Source: Phycisphaeraceae bacterium (GTDB lineage: Bacteria > Planctomycetota > Phycisphaerae > Phycisphaerales > UBA1924). Taken from it: 64,000 nt of DNA. Positions 23,546-32,460 of the stretch are shown piece after piece; within the stretch, counting starts at the first letter, position 1, and every line of letters begins with the position of its first letter. The DNA lies in assembly GCA_019454185.1 (NCBI GenBank), contig CP075368.1, positions 1,178,001 to 1,242,000 on the forward strand. Direction: 5' to 3'. A model generated the notes under the pieces. It was not told where the DNA came from and searched no databases. It saw only the letters and a program-made list of their open reading frames with translations. The translations under genes and the position numbers were made by a program.

Positions 23546-24940
23546 GTGAAGGGCGTCAACGACGAGATCGTGAGAGAGATATGCGAGGGGATTGTGCGCG
23601 AAGTGGTCGAGCGCGTGAGTCCCGCGGCGATGGTTGCGCGGGCGTGGTGGCGGGTTGAGGAACTGCTTTCGGATACGAGTGAGGGCGGGATCGATCTGGT
23701 GGGGATCGGCAAGGCGTCGGCAGGACTGGCGGAAGCGGTGGTTGGGATGCTGGGGGTTGGAGTGGATGGGCATGTGGGGGGGCATGTGGGGGGGCGGATT
23801 GCGAGAGGGATCGTGCTCGCGCCTTCAGTGCGGGGGTTGCGCGGGGGCGGGTGTGCGCCGATCGAGGTCGTCGAGGTAGATCACCCAAGCCCGACGGAGC
23901 GGAATGTATCTGCGGCGGCGCGTGTGGAGCGGCTTGTTCGAGAGGGGGCCACGCGGGGCGAGGGGAGGACGCTGCTGGTGCTGGTCTCGGGCGGGGGATC
24001 GGCGCATCTTGTGTCGCCGGCGGATGGGTTGACGGTGGGTGATGTTGCGGCGGTGTCGATGAGGATGATGCGTGCCGGGGGCACGATTGATGAGTTGAAC
24101 TCGGTGAGGAAGCACATCGAGCGGCTGAAGGGCGGGGGGCTGGCGCGATTGGCGAGTGGGTACTCGCGCGTGGTGTCGTTGGTTGTGTCGGATGTGATGG
24201 GGGACGATCTGTCTGTGATCGCATCGGGGCCGCTTGCGCCGGATCCGACGACGTATGCCGATGCCTTGGAGGCGATGAGAGAGCGTGGGGTGTCGAGGGA
24301 GGATGCGCCTGCGGTGTGGGCGCATCTTGAGCGTGGTGCGAGGGGAGAGATTGTGGAGACGGCAAAGCCGGGTGATCCCTGTTTCGAGAGGGTTCAGCAG
24401 ACAATCATCGGGAGCAACGTGGACGCGATGCGTGCGGCGGAGGAGGCGATCAGGGGGCGCGGCGTGCGGGTTTTTTCTGTGCGAGCGGGCGTTGTCGGTG
24501 AGGCGGCGGAGCGCGGACGAGAGATGGCCGATGAGATGGCACGCGGGGCGGCGAGCGATGGGGCACTGGGGATTGTGTGGGGCGGAGAGACGACGGTGAC
24601 GGTCGGAGATCGGAGCGGCGCGGGGGGGAGGAATCAGGAGTTTGTGCTGGCGGCGGCGAAGGCGATGGCTGGTCGCGCGGACGCACTGGTTCTGGCGTTC
24701 GGGACGGATGGGATCGACGGGGTGACGGATGCGGCGGGGGCGTGGGCGACGGGAGAGACGTGGGAGAGGATTCGTGGCGCGGGTGTTGATGCTGAGTTCG
24801 CGCTGCGGGAGCATGACAGCCATCGCGCGTTGGCGGCTTCGGGCTCGCTGATTCGGACGGGACCGACGGGAACGAATGTCAATGATGTGATGGTTGCGAT
24901 CACGGGCGGACTGGCGGCGCCTGAGGGAGGTGTGCGATGA
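23546..24940 (+). CDS. Glycerate 2-kinase (MOFRL family)
   Basis: A 464-aa product if GTG 23546 is used; an in-frame ATG at 23510 would overlap atoE by 35 bases and add residues rich in Cys that look unlike the family. The N-terminal half has LVGIGKASAGLAEAV, VDHPSPTERN and LVLVSGGGSAHL, the MOFRL glycerate kinase signatures. The C-terminal MOFRL domain has GGRNQEFVLAAAKA and AFGTDGIDGVTDAAGAW. It phosphorylates D-glycerate to 2-phosphoglycerate, feeding lower glycolysis. The stop overlaps the next start (ATGA, 24937-24940). Confidence 0.9.
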   Translation: MKGVNDEIVREICEGIVREVVERVSPAAMVARAWWRVEELLSDTSEGGIDLVGIGKASAGLAEAVVGMLGVGVDGHVGGHVGGRIARGIVLAPSVRGLRGGGCAPIEVVEVDHPSPTERNVSAAARVERLVREGATRGEGRTLLVLVSGGGSAHLVSPADGLTVGDVAAVSMRMMRAGGTIDELNSVRKHIERLKGGGLARLASGYSRVVSLVVSDVMGDDLSVIASGPLAPDPTTYADALEAMRERGVSREDAPAVWAHLERGARGEIVETAKPGDPCFERVQQTIIGSNVDAMRAAEEAIRGRGVRVFSVRAGVVGEAAERGREMADEMARGAASDGALGIVWGGETTVTVGDRSGAGGRNQEFVLAAAKAMAGRADALVLAFGTDGIDGVTDAAGAWATGETWERIRGAGVDAEFALREHDSHRALAASGSLIRTGPTGTNVNDVMVAITGGLAAPEGGVR

Positions 24941-26118
24941 CGGTGAGTATCTGGCGGCGGAGCATGGCTCTTGGGGTTCGGTCTTGTGATGTTGCGGTGA
25001 TCGGTGCGGGGATATGCGGGTTGTCGGCGGCGGCGGCGTTCGCGAGGCGAGGTCTTCGGACGGTGGTGATCGAGCGGCAGTCCGCGGGAGCCGGTGCGAG
25101 CGGGCGCAATGCGGGCTTCCTCATGCGAGGGGCTGCGGACAATTACTGGGCGGCGTGTGAGCAGTACGGGCGCGAGGTCGCGAGGACGCTCTGGCGGGTG
25201 AGTGAGGAGAATCTCGCGATGCTGCGGCGCGCGGGTATCGAGCGGTTGGGCTCGTATCGCGCGAGGCCGTCGTGCCTGGTTGCGTTGACGGATGGTGAGC
25301 GGGCGCAGATCGAGAGGTCGGCGGCGTTGCTGCGCGAGGACGGCTTTGCGGTTGAGGTGATCGGCACCGGGGGTGAGGAGGTGCCTTCGGATTCGCTTTG
25401 GAACGGGCCGCTCGCGAGATCACGCGGGGCGATGGGGCTCGTGAATCCCGGGGATGCGTGCTGCAACCCGGTGGAGTTGGTGGGGCATCTGCGGGGGTTG
25501 TGTGAGTGTCATGTGCTTGAGGGGCAGGAGGTGCTTGGGATTGATGATGCGGGGAGCGCGTTGTCGGTGCGGATGACGGATGGCGTGGTGAATGCGGGGA
25601 GGGTGTTTGTCGCGACGAACGCGTACGCGGGGCTGCTTGTGCCGGAGCTCGCGGGAGTGGTGACGCCACGCAGGGGGCAGATGCTTGCGATTCGGGCGGA
25701 GGGCCGGACGCTGGCGATGAACTATTACGCGAACCACGGGTCGGAGTACTTTCGAGAGGGGTATGACGGAACGCTGCTGTTCGGGGGCTGCCGCGTGCAA
25801 AGGGCGGATGTTGAGGTCGGGTATGAGGATCGTCCGACGGAGGACGTTCAGGGGTTGATCGAGCGATTCGCGTGCGAGACGCTCGGGGCTGAGCGTGTGG
25901 ATGTGGTGGCGCGCTGGACGGGGGTGATGGGATTTTCGCCGGATGGGCTGCCGCTGGTGGGGAGTCTTGGAAAGGGGAGGGGTTGGAACGATCGCGTGTG
26001 GTTCTGCGGGGGGTTCACGGGGCATGGGATGTCGCTGGCGCATCGGACAGCGACGATGGCGGTTGAGGAGATGCTGGGCGGTGCGGCGGGGCCGTTCTCG
26101 ATCATGCGATTGCGATGA
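24937..26118 (+). CDS. FAD-dependent amino acid/amine oxidoreductase (DAO family)
   Basis: A 393-aa flavoprotein. The Rossmann FAD motif is DVAVIGAGICGLSAA at about residues 19-33, followed by ERQSAGAGASGRNAGF, which is characteristic of the PuuB/glycine oxidase-like branch. The C-terminal FAD contact is FCGGFTGHGMSLA. It would oxidise an amino or amine group, giving ammonia or an aldehyde and reduced flavin; the substrate is not identifiable. It is the last gene of the chain of overlapping genes beginning with the aminotransferase. The frame may alternatively begin at the second Met (residue 10). Confidence 0.85.
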   Translation: MTVSIWRRSMALGVRSCDVAVIGAGICGLSAAAAFARRGLRTVVIERQSAGAGASGRNAGFLMRGAADNYWAACEQYGREVARTLWRVSEENLAMLRRAGIERLGSYRARPSCLVALTDGERAQIERSAALLREDGFAVEVIGTGGEEVPSDSLWNGPLARSRGAMGLVNPGDACCNPVELVGHLRGLCECHVLEGQEVLGIDDAGSALSVRMTDGVVNAGRVFVATNAYAGLLVPELAGVVTPRRGQMLAIRAEGRTLAMNYYANHGSEYFREGYDGTLLFGGCRVQRADVEVGYEDRPTEDVQGLIERFACETLGAERVDVVARWTGVMGFSPDGLPLVGSLGKGRGWNDRVWFCGGFTGHGMSLAHRTATMAVEEMLGGAAGPFSIMRLR

Positions 26119-26177
26119 GAGCGTGTCCGAGGGCAGGCCGGTCTTGGGAGCTGTGCCAGCGGGAGCGGTCGTCGCGA

Positions 26178-28100
26178 TCACGGGCAGCCGATGCCGAACC
26201 AGTTGAAGAAGTCGAGGAAGTCCTGGATGTCGATGATGCCGTCGAGGTTGACATCGGCGCGGGGGTTGAGGTTGCCGAAGTCGTTGAAGAAGTCGAGGAT
26301 GTCGAGGATGTCGGCGAGTCCGTCGAGGTTGTAGTCGGCGCGACAGGGTTCTTGTGCGGCCCCGACATCGGCGGAGTGCGGCGGGCGCGCGCGTTGGGCC
26401 TGATCGTCAAGGATGACGTTGCCGTTGGGTGAGGTGATGGGGCCGGGGCCTCCTGCCTGGCGGAGGGGGCTGGGCGCGACGGGGAGGAGCATGGGACCTC
26501 TGGAGCCGGGGACGAAGGTCGGCGGGGAGAGCATCGGATCCCACGGTGAGCCGGGTGTGCCGGAGAGGTCGCCGGGACCGGCGAGGAGCGCGGTGCCGTC
26601 GGCATCGAAGTTCCAGCCGAGAGAGGCGATGGGGTCGGGGCCGGCGACGCCGGGGCCCGGGAAGTTTGTGTAGAGGACGGTGTGGGTGATGTTGGTGAAT
26701 GCGGGGCCGAAGCCGCCTCCGGAGAAGATGGTGTGTCCGACGGCGGCATCGTTCATGGCGATGGTTGTTGCGGTGATGTCGGCGGTGCTGTTGAAGCCGG
26801 CGTTGAGGACGCCCGCGCCGCGGCCTGCGGGCGCGTGGTTGAACATGATCGTGGAGTTGACGATGTCGATGTAGCCGAGGTTGTAGACGCCTGCGCCGCC
26901 CGCGCCGGCTGGACCGGGGCCGTTGGCGAAGTTGTCGCGGAGCGTTGAGTTCTTGAGGGAGACGACGCCCCCGTTGGAGATTCCGCCCCCTGATTGATGG
27001 GCGATGTTGAGGAAGGCGTCGATCTGTGAGATCGTGGCTGTGGCGGAGAGATCGACGGCGATGCCGCCCCCGAAGGAGTTGGCGACGTTGGCGTCGATCG
27101 TGCATTGCGTGATGGTGGAGTCTGCGCTGATCCTGATGGCTCCGCCGGAGCCGGTGCAGCGATTGAGGATGAAGCGGGAGTTCTGGACGTCGATGGGGCC
27201 GGCGTTTGCGATGGCACCGCCTGATGCGGCGGAATCGTTCGCTTCGAAGTGATCGAAGAGGAAGGATCCCTGCGCGCCGGTTGCGATGTAGACCGCGCCG
27301 CCCTGGAGCTGGGCGCGGTTGCCGATGTATCGTGAGGAGATGGTGTCGTAGAAGCCGGTGGAGTGGACGGCTCCGCCCCGACGGGTGGCGACGTTCTGGA
27401 TGTGGACCTCGTTGGTGGAGCCGCAGTAGGCGTCGGAGTGGATGGAGCCGCCGTTGCCGTCGGCGCGATTTGCTTCGAAGTAGCAGTTGTTGGAGCTGAT
27501 GCGTGCGGAGGAGTGGATCGCGCCACCGTCGCTGTTCACCGAGCCGATGGCGCGGCACCTGATGAAGGCGACGTTGTCGATGATGAGGTCGCCACCATCG
27601 TGCTTGATCGCGCCGCCTTGCCCTGGCCCGAAGGGGGATGTGGGGCTGGTGGCGTCGATGATGGAGAGATCGCGGAACTCGACGACGATGCCGGGGATGT
27701 TGATGATGTGGAAGGCGCGATCGGCGTGGACGGATCCGTCGATGGTGGTCACGCCCTGGCCGTTGCCTCGAATGACGACGCTGTTACGGATGTCGAGGTC
27801 GCCGACGAGCGCGGTGTCGTCGCCGACGCCTCCGAAGGAGAGGAGGATGTAGTTGTGCGCAAACTGGATGGTGGAGACCGAGCCGGCGGGGAGGAGGTTG
27901 ATCTCCTGGATCGCAGCGCGGAGCGATGTCTGGAGCCCTGGCGTGGCGAGGTCGATGTCAGCGACACCGTCGGTCAGGTCGGCATCGGGGGCATCGACAC
28001 CGACGTTCACGATGTACTGCGCGAAGGCGTGGGCAGTGAGCATCGAGAGGGCGAGAGAAGCGATTGATGCACGAGCGAGATCGGCGAGGCGGCGAGCCAT
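26178..28100 (-). CDS. Secreted beta-helix protein with dockerin-like C-terminus
   Basis: A 640-aa protein from ATG 28100 (GGAGGG upstream; the ATG at 28127 has none). It has a signal peptide (LARASIASLALSMLTAHAFA), then repeated Asn/Gly-rich turns such as NCYFEANRADGNGGSIHS and NSRFILNRCTGSGGAI, the pattern of right-handed parallel beta-helices of the POMP/choice-of-anchor type (about 70-430). The C-terminus has two calcium-binding-type repeats, DYNLDGLADILDILDFF and DVNLDGIIDIQDFLDFF, the GC-type dockerin-like ending seen in Planctomycetes. It is probably exposed at the envelope, possibly in adhesion or polysaccharide contact. No enzyme motif is evident. Confidence 0.85.
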   Translation of the reverse strand: MARRLADLARASIASLALSMLTAHAFAQYIVNVGVDAPDADLTDGVADIDLATPGLQTSLRAAIQEINLLPAGSVSTIQFAHNYILLSFGGVGDDTALVGDLDIRNSVVIRGNGQGVTTIDGSVHADRAFHIINIPGIVVEFRDLSIIDATSPTSPFGPGQGGAIKHDGGDLIIDNVAFIRCRAIGSVNSDGGAIHSSARISSNNCYFEANRADGNGGSIHSDAYCGSTNEVHIQNVATRRGGAVHSTGFYDTISSRYIGNRAQLQGGAVYIATGAQGSFLFDHFEANDSAASGGAIANAGPIDVQNSRFILNRCTGSGGAIRISADSTITQCTIDANVANSFGGGIAVDLSATATISQIDAFLNIAHQSGGGISNGGVVSLKNSTLRDNFANGPGPAGAGGAGVYNLGYIDIVNSTIMFNHAPAGRGAGVLNAGFNSTADITATTIAMNDAAVGHTIFSGGGFGPAFTNITHTVLYTNFPGPGVAGPDPIASLGWNFDADGTALLAGPGDLSGTPGSPWDPMLSPPTFVPGSRGPMLLPVAPSPLRQAGGPGPITSPNGNVILDDQAQRARPPHSADVGAAQEPCRADYNLDGLADILDILDFFNDFGNLNPRADVNLDGIIDIQDFLDFFNWFGIGCP

Positions 28101-28209
28101 GGGACCCTCCGAGACCCCGGACAGCATCCGGGAAGGGGCGTTGCCTCCCGGTGCTCAGGATACTCGATATTGGGTCCCAGCGATCAATTTTTATTGGACA
28201 AGAAGTGGT

Positions 28210-29004
28210 TCAGTGTGTGATTGGTCTCCGTCTGTGTGCGAGGAGCGCGGCAGCGAGGAGCGCGAGGCCGCTTGCGGGCGAGGGGACGATCTCGGTCTGG
28301 ATTCGGAGGAGGTCCCACATTTCGACCCAGCGGCCGAAGGGGGAGAAGACGGTGTGGCCGCGGAGGGTGATGAGAAGTGAATCGCCGTGGGCGAGCGTCA
28401 TGGACATCGAGACCGGGAGATCGAGCGAGTCGAGGACGGAGTCGCCGGGCGTGGGCTTGGCGACGGTCCAGGATGAGAGGATGGACTTGGTTCCGGTTGA
28501 GCCGTCCTGATGGGCGAGGATGACATCGACGAGGGTGTCGGAGCCGACGAAACCGGGGCCGTTCCAGACGACGCGGAGGAGCCCAGCGATCGAGAAATCG
28601 GTGTCACCGGCGAAGGGGTTGGTCCATCGCACGAGCGGCATGTAGGGGTGGGAGATGGTGTAGAGATTGTGCGTGAGGAGCGTGTGGTTGACCATCGGGG
28701 AGAGGTTGTCGCCCCTTGACCACGCGCCGACGCCCCGGCCCCACCAGTCAGGGTCCCAGACCATGAGTGTGGTTGCGTTGTCCCACCAGGGATCCGTGCC
28801 GGAGAGTGCGTCGCCGGTCATCCATTCGTACTGCCAGACGGAGTTGCCGAACCCGTCGCCTGCGGGATTTGAGCCGCCGGTGGTGAACTGGTGCATGCGC
28901 CGCCATTCGATGATCTCTGCTGTTGCGGGCGGGGCGAGGATGAGCAGAGCGAGAGCGAGGGCGATGCCGCGTGCGGCACGCAAGAGAAGGACCTTGGGAT
29001 TCAT
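28210..29004 (-). CDS. Secreted protein with PEP-CTERM-like tail
   Basis: A 264-aa protein from ATG 29004 (GGAGTG 5 bases upstream); an in-frame ATG at 29070 would add residues without signal-peptide character. The signal peptide reads ARGIALALALLILAPPATA. The body is Trp-rich and beta-rich (WWDNATTLMVWDPDWWGRG). The tail VPSPASGLALLAAALLAHRRRP follows the PEP-CTERM layout with a shortened Pro motif. It shares this tail type with the gene at 9914-10579. Function unknown; it is transcribed in the same direction as the beta-helix protein 109 bases downstream. Confidence 0.7.
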   Translation of the reverse strand: MNPKVLLLRAARGIALALALLILAPPATAEIIEWRRMHQFTTGGSNPAGDGFGNSVWQYEWMTGDALSGTDPWWDNATTLMVWDPDWWGRGVGAWSRGDNLSPMVNHTLLTHNLYTISHPYMPLVRWTNPFAGDTDFSIAGLLRVVWNGPGFVGSDTLVDVILAHQDGSTGTKSILSSWTVAKPTPGDSVLDSLDLPVSMSMTLAHGDSLLITLRGHTVFSPFGRWVEMWDLLRIQTEIVPSPASGLALLAAALLAHRRRPITH

Positions 29005-29182
29005 GACGCCACTCCTGACCCACGAGCCGGTGTTCACGCACCGGTCGTACTTTCTCCACATGAGGAGCATGCCTCAAGGTTGAGAAAAGTCAATAAATCT
29101 TTCCTGGAACAGGACTTGCGCCTCGTGCGTATGCAACGGCCCGGGTGTGACAGGGTGGGGGGCGCGCCGGTACGATGGGGGC

Positions 29183-29809
29183 GTGCGATCGGGCTCCGGA
29201 ACGCTTGTGCTGATGGATGGTTCGTTGCCGTCACTTGTGGCGGCGGCGATGGCGCGCGAGGGGCGGCTTGAGAGTGTGGGTGGAGAGGTGTCGGCTGGGG
29301 CGAGCGATGGAGTTCGCGGCCCGGTTGCGTGGCTGATCGGGAACAGCACGATGCTTCGGTGTGCGGCGGCCCAGGCCGAGGCACTCGGGATGCCGATCGT
29401 GGCGCGGGGCGAGCCGAGCGAGGAGATGTCGGTCGAGCGAGCGAGCGGGCTGGTGTTGCTTGCGTGCGCGATCGCGGGCGCGAGGTTGGGGTGCGGGGCG
29501 GTTGTGTGGGGTGCGCACTGTGCGGCTCCGGGGAGCGAGACCGAGGTCGAGATCGATCGCGTTGCGGAGGGAATCGATCGCGCGACGCTGATCGGGCGTC
29601 TTGCATCGCTGGAAGCGAGGGCGGAGGTCGATGTTCAGACGCCGTTCATCGATCTGTGTGATCTTCAGATCGCTGACCTTGCGATCGACATGGGCGTTGA
29701 TCCGACCTCGTGCTGGTGGGCGAAGGGGGATGGCGCGGCGATGGCGGAACGTCGGCGTTGGAAGGCCGCGCTGCGGGAGCGTGGGGTTGTGGGAATGGGG
29801 CAGGGGTAA
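29183..29809 (+). CDS. QueC-like protein with degenerate active site
   Basis: A 208-aa product from GTG 29183 (GGGGGC upstream); an in-frame ATG at 29147 is possible. The C-terminal part VDVQTPFIDLCDLQIADLAI and DMGVDPTSCWW parallels the 7-cyano-7-deazaguanine synthase QueC segment TPFIDLTKAEI...LGV...TWSC. But the N-terminal PP-loop, normally SGGxDS, reads LMDGSLPS, and the three downstream Cys of the QueC zinc site are missing (the tail is GDGAAMAERRRWKAAL). It is therefore probably a non-enzymatic or re-purposed paralogue, or a decayed gene. It has normal codon use and no frameshift, so decay is not obvious. proS follows. Confidence 0.65.
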   Translation: MRSGSGTLVLMDGSLPSLVAAAMAREGRLESVGGEVSAGASDGVRGPVAWLIGNSTMLRCAAAQAEALGMPIVARGEPSEEMSVERASGLVLLACAIAGARLGCGAVVWGAHCAAPGSETEVEIDRVAEGIDRATLIGRLASLEARAEVDVQTPFIDLCDLQIADLAIDMGVDPTSCWWAKGDGAAMAERRRWKAALRERGVVGMGQG

Positions 29810-29977
29810 ACATCAACAGTGGGTGCAGGGAGCACGGACCCGGAGCGGGTCAGTGGCACTTTGCTCTGCTTACTGATTCAGCGCAGAACGCTCTGGAGCG
29901 TGGTGCCACCAAGAGCGGATCCACCCAAGAATCGGCCGGGTCTACACTTGCCGCCTGTTGTCACATGGAGACTTGCA

Positions 29978-31837
29978 ATGGCCGGAAGTGAAGGCGGAAA
30001 GCTCGTCGTTGGCGCTCGGAATGATGGTCGCGGTGCCGTGCATCGTTGGGCCGAGACGCTGATTCCGACGGCGCGCGAAGCGCCGGCCGACGCGGAGACG
30101 CCGAGCCACATCTGGCTGGTGCGGGGCGGATACATCCGCAAGGTGGCGGCGGGGGTGTATGACTATCTGCCCCTGGCGTGGCGGGTGCTCCAGAAGATCA
30201 GCGCGATCGTGCGTGAGGAGATGGATGGGGCCGGATCGCGCGAGCTGTTCATGCCCGTGTTCGTGCCGATGGAGTTTTATAACGAGACCAAGCGGCACGA
30301 GGCGTATGGCGACTTGCTGTTCACTGTGAAGGATCGCAAGGGAAACGTGGCGGCGCTGGGGCCGACGCACGAGGAGACGATCACAGAGATGGTGCGGGGC
30401 TCGATTACGAGCTACAAGCAACTGCCCTTGGGGCTGTACCAGATCCAGACGAAGTTTCGCGATGAGGCGCGGCCCCGTGCGGGGCTGCTGCGCTGCCGCG
30501 AGTTCATCATGAAGGATGCGTACTCGTTCCATCTTGAGGTGGAGGGAGTGGGGGGGCTGAACGAGGCGTATGACGCCATGTACAAGGCGTACTCGAACAC
30601 GTTCAGTCGGTGCGGGCTGGATTACTCGGCGGTCGAGGCGGAGAGCGGGCCCATCGGCGGCTCGGCGAGCCACGAGTTCATGGTGAACTGCGAGAGCGGC
30701 GAGGACACGATCCTGAAGTGTCCTGTGTCGGGGTACGCCGCGAACGTGGAGAAGTGCGAGATCGGCGAGCGGGCGAGGGGCACGTTCCAAGAGCCGGCGA
30801 CGGGTGAGCTGACGGAGGTTCACACGCCGAATCTGCCGGGGATTGACGAGGTCGGGAAGTTCATGAAGGTGAAGCCCGATCGGATGCTGAAGACGATTGT
30901 CTTCCAGGTCACCGGACCCGCGCCCGGAACGAATCAGATGATGGTGGGGGGAAAGCAGCCGAGTTGGATCATCGCGTGTGTGAAGGGTGATCACGACGTG
31001 AACGAGGGGAAGGTCAAGCAGGCGAGCGGGTGGCAGGTCGCTCTCGCGGATGAGAAGGCCGCGAAAGCCGCGGGGTTCGCGATCGGGTATGTCTCGCCCC
31101 GCACGGTGAACACGGTGCCGGGGACGCTGCTGCTCGTGGACAACGACGCGAGCATGGGCGGGTTCTGGGCGACGGGTGCGGACAAGCCGGACCATCATGT
31201 GAAGCACTTCAACTGGCGGCGGGACGTGGGTCAGAAACTGGATGACCCGAGTTATGTAAAGGTGGCGGACATCCGGAACGCCATGGCGGGGGACCCCAGC
31301 CCGAGAGCGGCGGGGGCGACGCTGGTCGCGGCACGCGGCATCGAGGTCGGCCACATCTTCAAGCTGGGCACCAAGTACTCCGACGCCATGGGGCTCGGCG
31401 TGCTGGATGACAAGCAGCAGAAGCGTTCGGTGATCATGGGGTGTTACGGCATAGGTGTGAGCCGCACGATGGCTGCGTGCGTCGAGATGAGCCACGATGC
31501 CAACGGAATCATCTGGCCGCCGGCGATCGCACCGTACCACGTGCTGATCACGCTGATGAAGCCGGAGGATGCGAAGCAGCATGAGGTCGCGAAGGAGATC
31601 GCCGCGAATCTTGCGGCGGCTGGCGTTGATGTCCTCATCGATGATCGCGACGAGCGGCCGGGCGTGAAGTTCAAGGATGCGGACATTGTGGGAATCCCCG
31701 TGCGGCTGACGATCGGTGACAAAGCGCTGGAGCAGGGGGGCGTTGAGTTCAAGATGAGGAAGGACACCCAGGGGAAGGGCGAGGTCGTGCCCCTAGCCCA
31801 GGTCGTGAGCAGATGCGTCGACGCGCTGAATGGGTGA
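29978..31837 (+). CDS. proS: Prolyl-tRNA synthetase (bacterial type)
   Basis: A 619-aa class II aminoacyl-tRNA synthetase. Start ATG 29978 has GGAG 8 bases upstream; the longer frame to 29819 lacks one. Class II motifs: the catalytic core begins VRGGYIRKVAAGVYDYLPL, motif 2 is FRDEARPRAGLLRCREFIMKD, and motif 3 lies around CYGIGVSRTMAA. The editing insertion (INS) that marks the bacterial type lies at about 230-400. The anticodon-binding domain occupies the last 120 residues (GVDVLIDDRDERPGVKFKDADI). A GNAT acetyltransferase gene follows 12 bases later. Confidence 0.97.
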   Translation: MAGSEGGKLVVGARNDGRGAVHRWAETLIPTAREAPADAETPSHIWLVRGGYIRKVAAGVYDYLPLAWRVLQKISAIVREEMDGAGSRELFMPVFVPMEFYNETKRHEAYGDLLFTVKDRKGNVAALGPTHEETITEMVRGSITSYKQLPLGLYQIQTKFRDEARPRAGLLRCREFIMKDAYSFHLEVEGVGGLNEAYDAMYKAYSNTFSRCGLDYSAVEAESGPIGGSASHEFMVNCESGEDTILKCPVSGYAANVEKCEIGERARGTFQEPATGELTEVHTPNLPGIDEVGKFMKVKPDRMLKTIVFQVTGPAPGTNQMMVGGKQPSWIIACVKGDHDVNEGKVKQASGWQVALADEKAAKAAGFAIGYVSPRTVNTVPGTLLLVDNDASMGGFWATGADKPDHHVKHFNWRRDVGQKLDDPSYVKVADIRNAMAGDPSPRAAGATLVAARGIEVGHIFKLGTKYSDAMGLGVLDDKQQKRSVIMGCYGIGVSRTMAACVEMSHDANGIIWPPAIAPYHVLITLMKPEDAKQHEVAKEIAANLAAAGVDVLIDDRDERPGVKFKDADIVGIPVRLTIGDKALEQGGVEFKMRKDTQGKGEVVPLAQVVSRCVDALNG

Positions 31838-31849
31838 GGAGGAGCGGGC

Positions 31850-32347
31850 GTGACGAGCGAGCGATTCCGGATTGTCGAGGCATCCGGCGACGAGGCGATG
31901 CGAGTAGCCGCCGCGCTGTTCAGGGAGTACGCGTGCGTTCTTCCGCACGGGCTCGAGTACCAGGGGTTCGAGGAGGAACTTGCGACGCTCCCGGGGAAGT
32001 ACGCTCGGCCCGATGGGTGCATCCTGCTCGCTTACGTCGGCGAGGTGGCGGTTGGATGCGTGGCAATGCGCGAGTTGGCGCCCATGCCCGGCGAGATTGG
32101 GCGTTCGTGCGAGATGAAGCGGCTGTACACACGGGCGTCGGCGCGGGGGATGGGGGTTGGGCGTGCGATCTGCCAGCGCTTGCTCGAAGAAGCAAGGCGA
32201 GCGGGCTACGCCCGGATGAAGCTGGACACCGATGAGCAGTTGCAGGCGGCGGTGTGTTTGTACGAGTCGCTGGGGTTCGTGCGTATCCCGAGGTACAACG
32301 ACGATCCGATGCCGTGCACGCTGTGGATGGCCCGGGAGCTCGGATGA
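31850..32347 (+). CDS. GNAT-family N-acetyltransferase
   Basis: A 165-aa protein starting at GTG 31850, with GGAGGAG 5-6 bases upstream. The acetyl-CoA loop is RASARGMGVGRAICQRL (R/Q-x-x-G-x-G/A type), preceded by MKRLYTR, and the C-terminal AVCLYESLGFVRIPRYNDD is the usual GNAT end. It acetylates a small molecule or protein amine; the substrate is unknown. The 12-base gap to proS suggests co-transcription. Confidence 0.9.
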   Translation: MTSERFRIVEASGDEAMRVAAALFREYACVLPHGLEYQGFEEELATLPGKYARPDGCILLAYVGEVAVGCVAMRELAPMPGEIGRSCEMKRLYTRASARGMGVGRAICQRLLEEARRAGYARMKLDTDEQLQAAVCLYESLGFVRIPRYNDDPMPCTLWMARELG

Positions 32348-32364
32348 GCGGGTGCCCGGTCCTC

Positions 32365-32405
32365 TCTATTTTACATAACATGTATTATAGGACGTTGTAT
32401 TGGGG
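32365..32405 (+). promoter_or_regulatory. AT-rich island before the ABC importer operon
   Basis: TCTATTTTACATAACATGTATTATAGG is strikingly AT-rich against its GC-rich surroundings and contains an imperfect palindrome around ACATGT. It lies 60-95 bases before the substrate-binding-protein gene, where a promoter or operator is expected. No sigma-70 boxes can be assigned with certainty. Confidence 0.4.
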
Positions 32406-32460
32406 GCGGGCTTTGGGGTTTGCTGAGGCGATAGCGTGATTCTGCCGTTAGGATGCTGGT

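Noticed and set aside
29900..29935. T-box-like GCGTGGTGCCACC before proS
   Set aside because: It resembles the T-box GGTGGNACCGCG only loosely; no specifier stem or antiterminator can be drawn, and T-boxes are not expected in this phylum.
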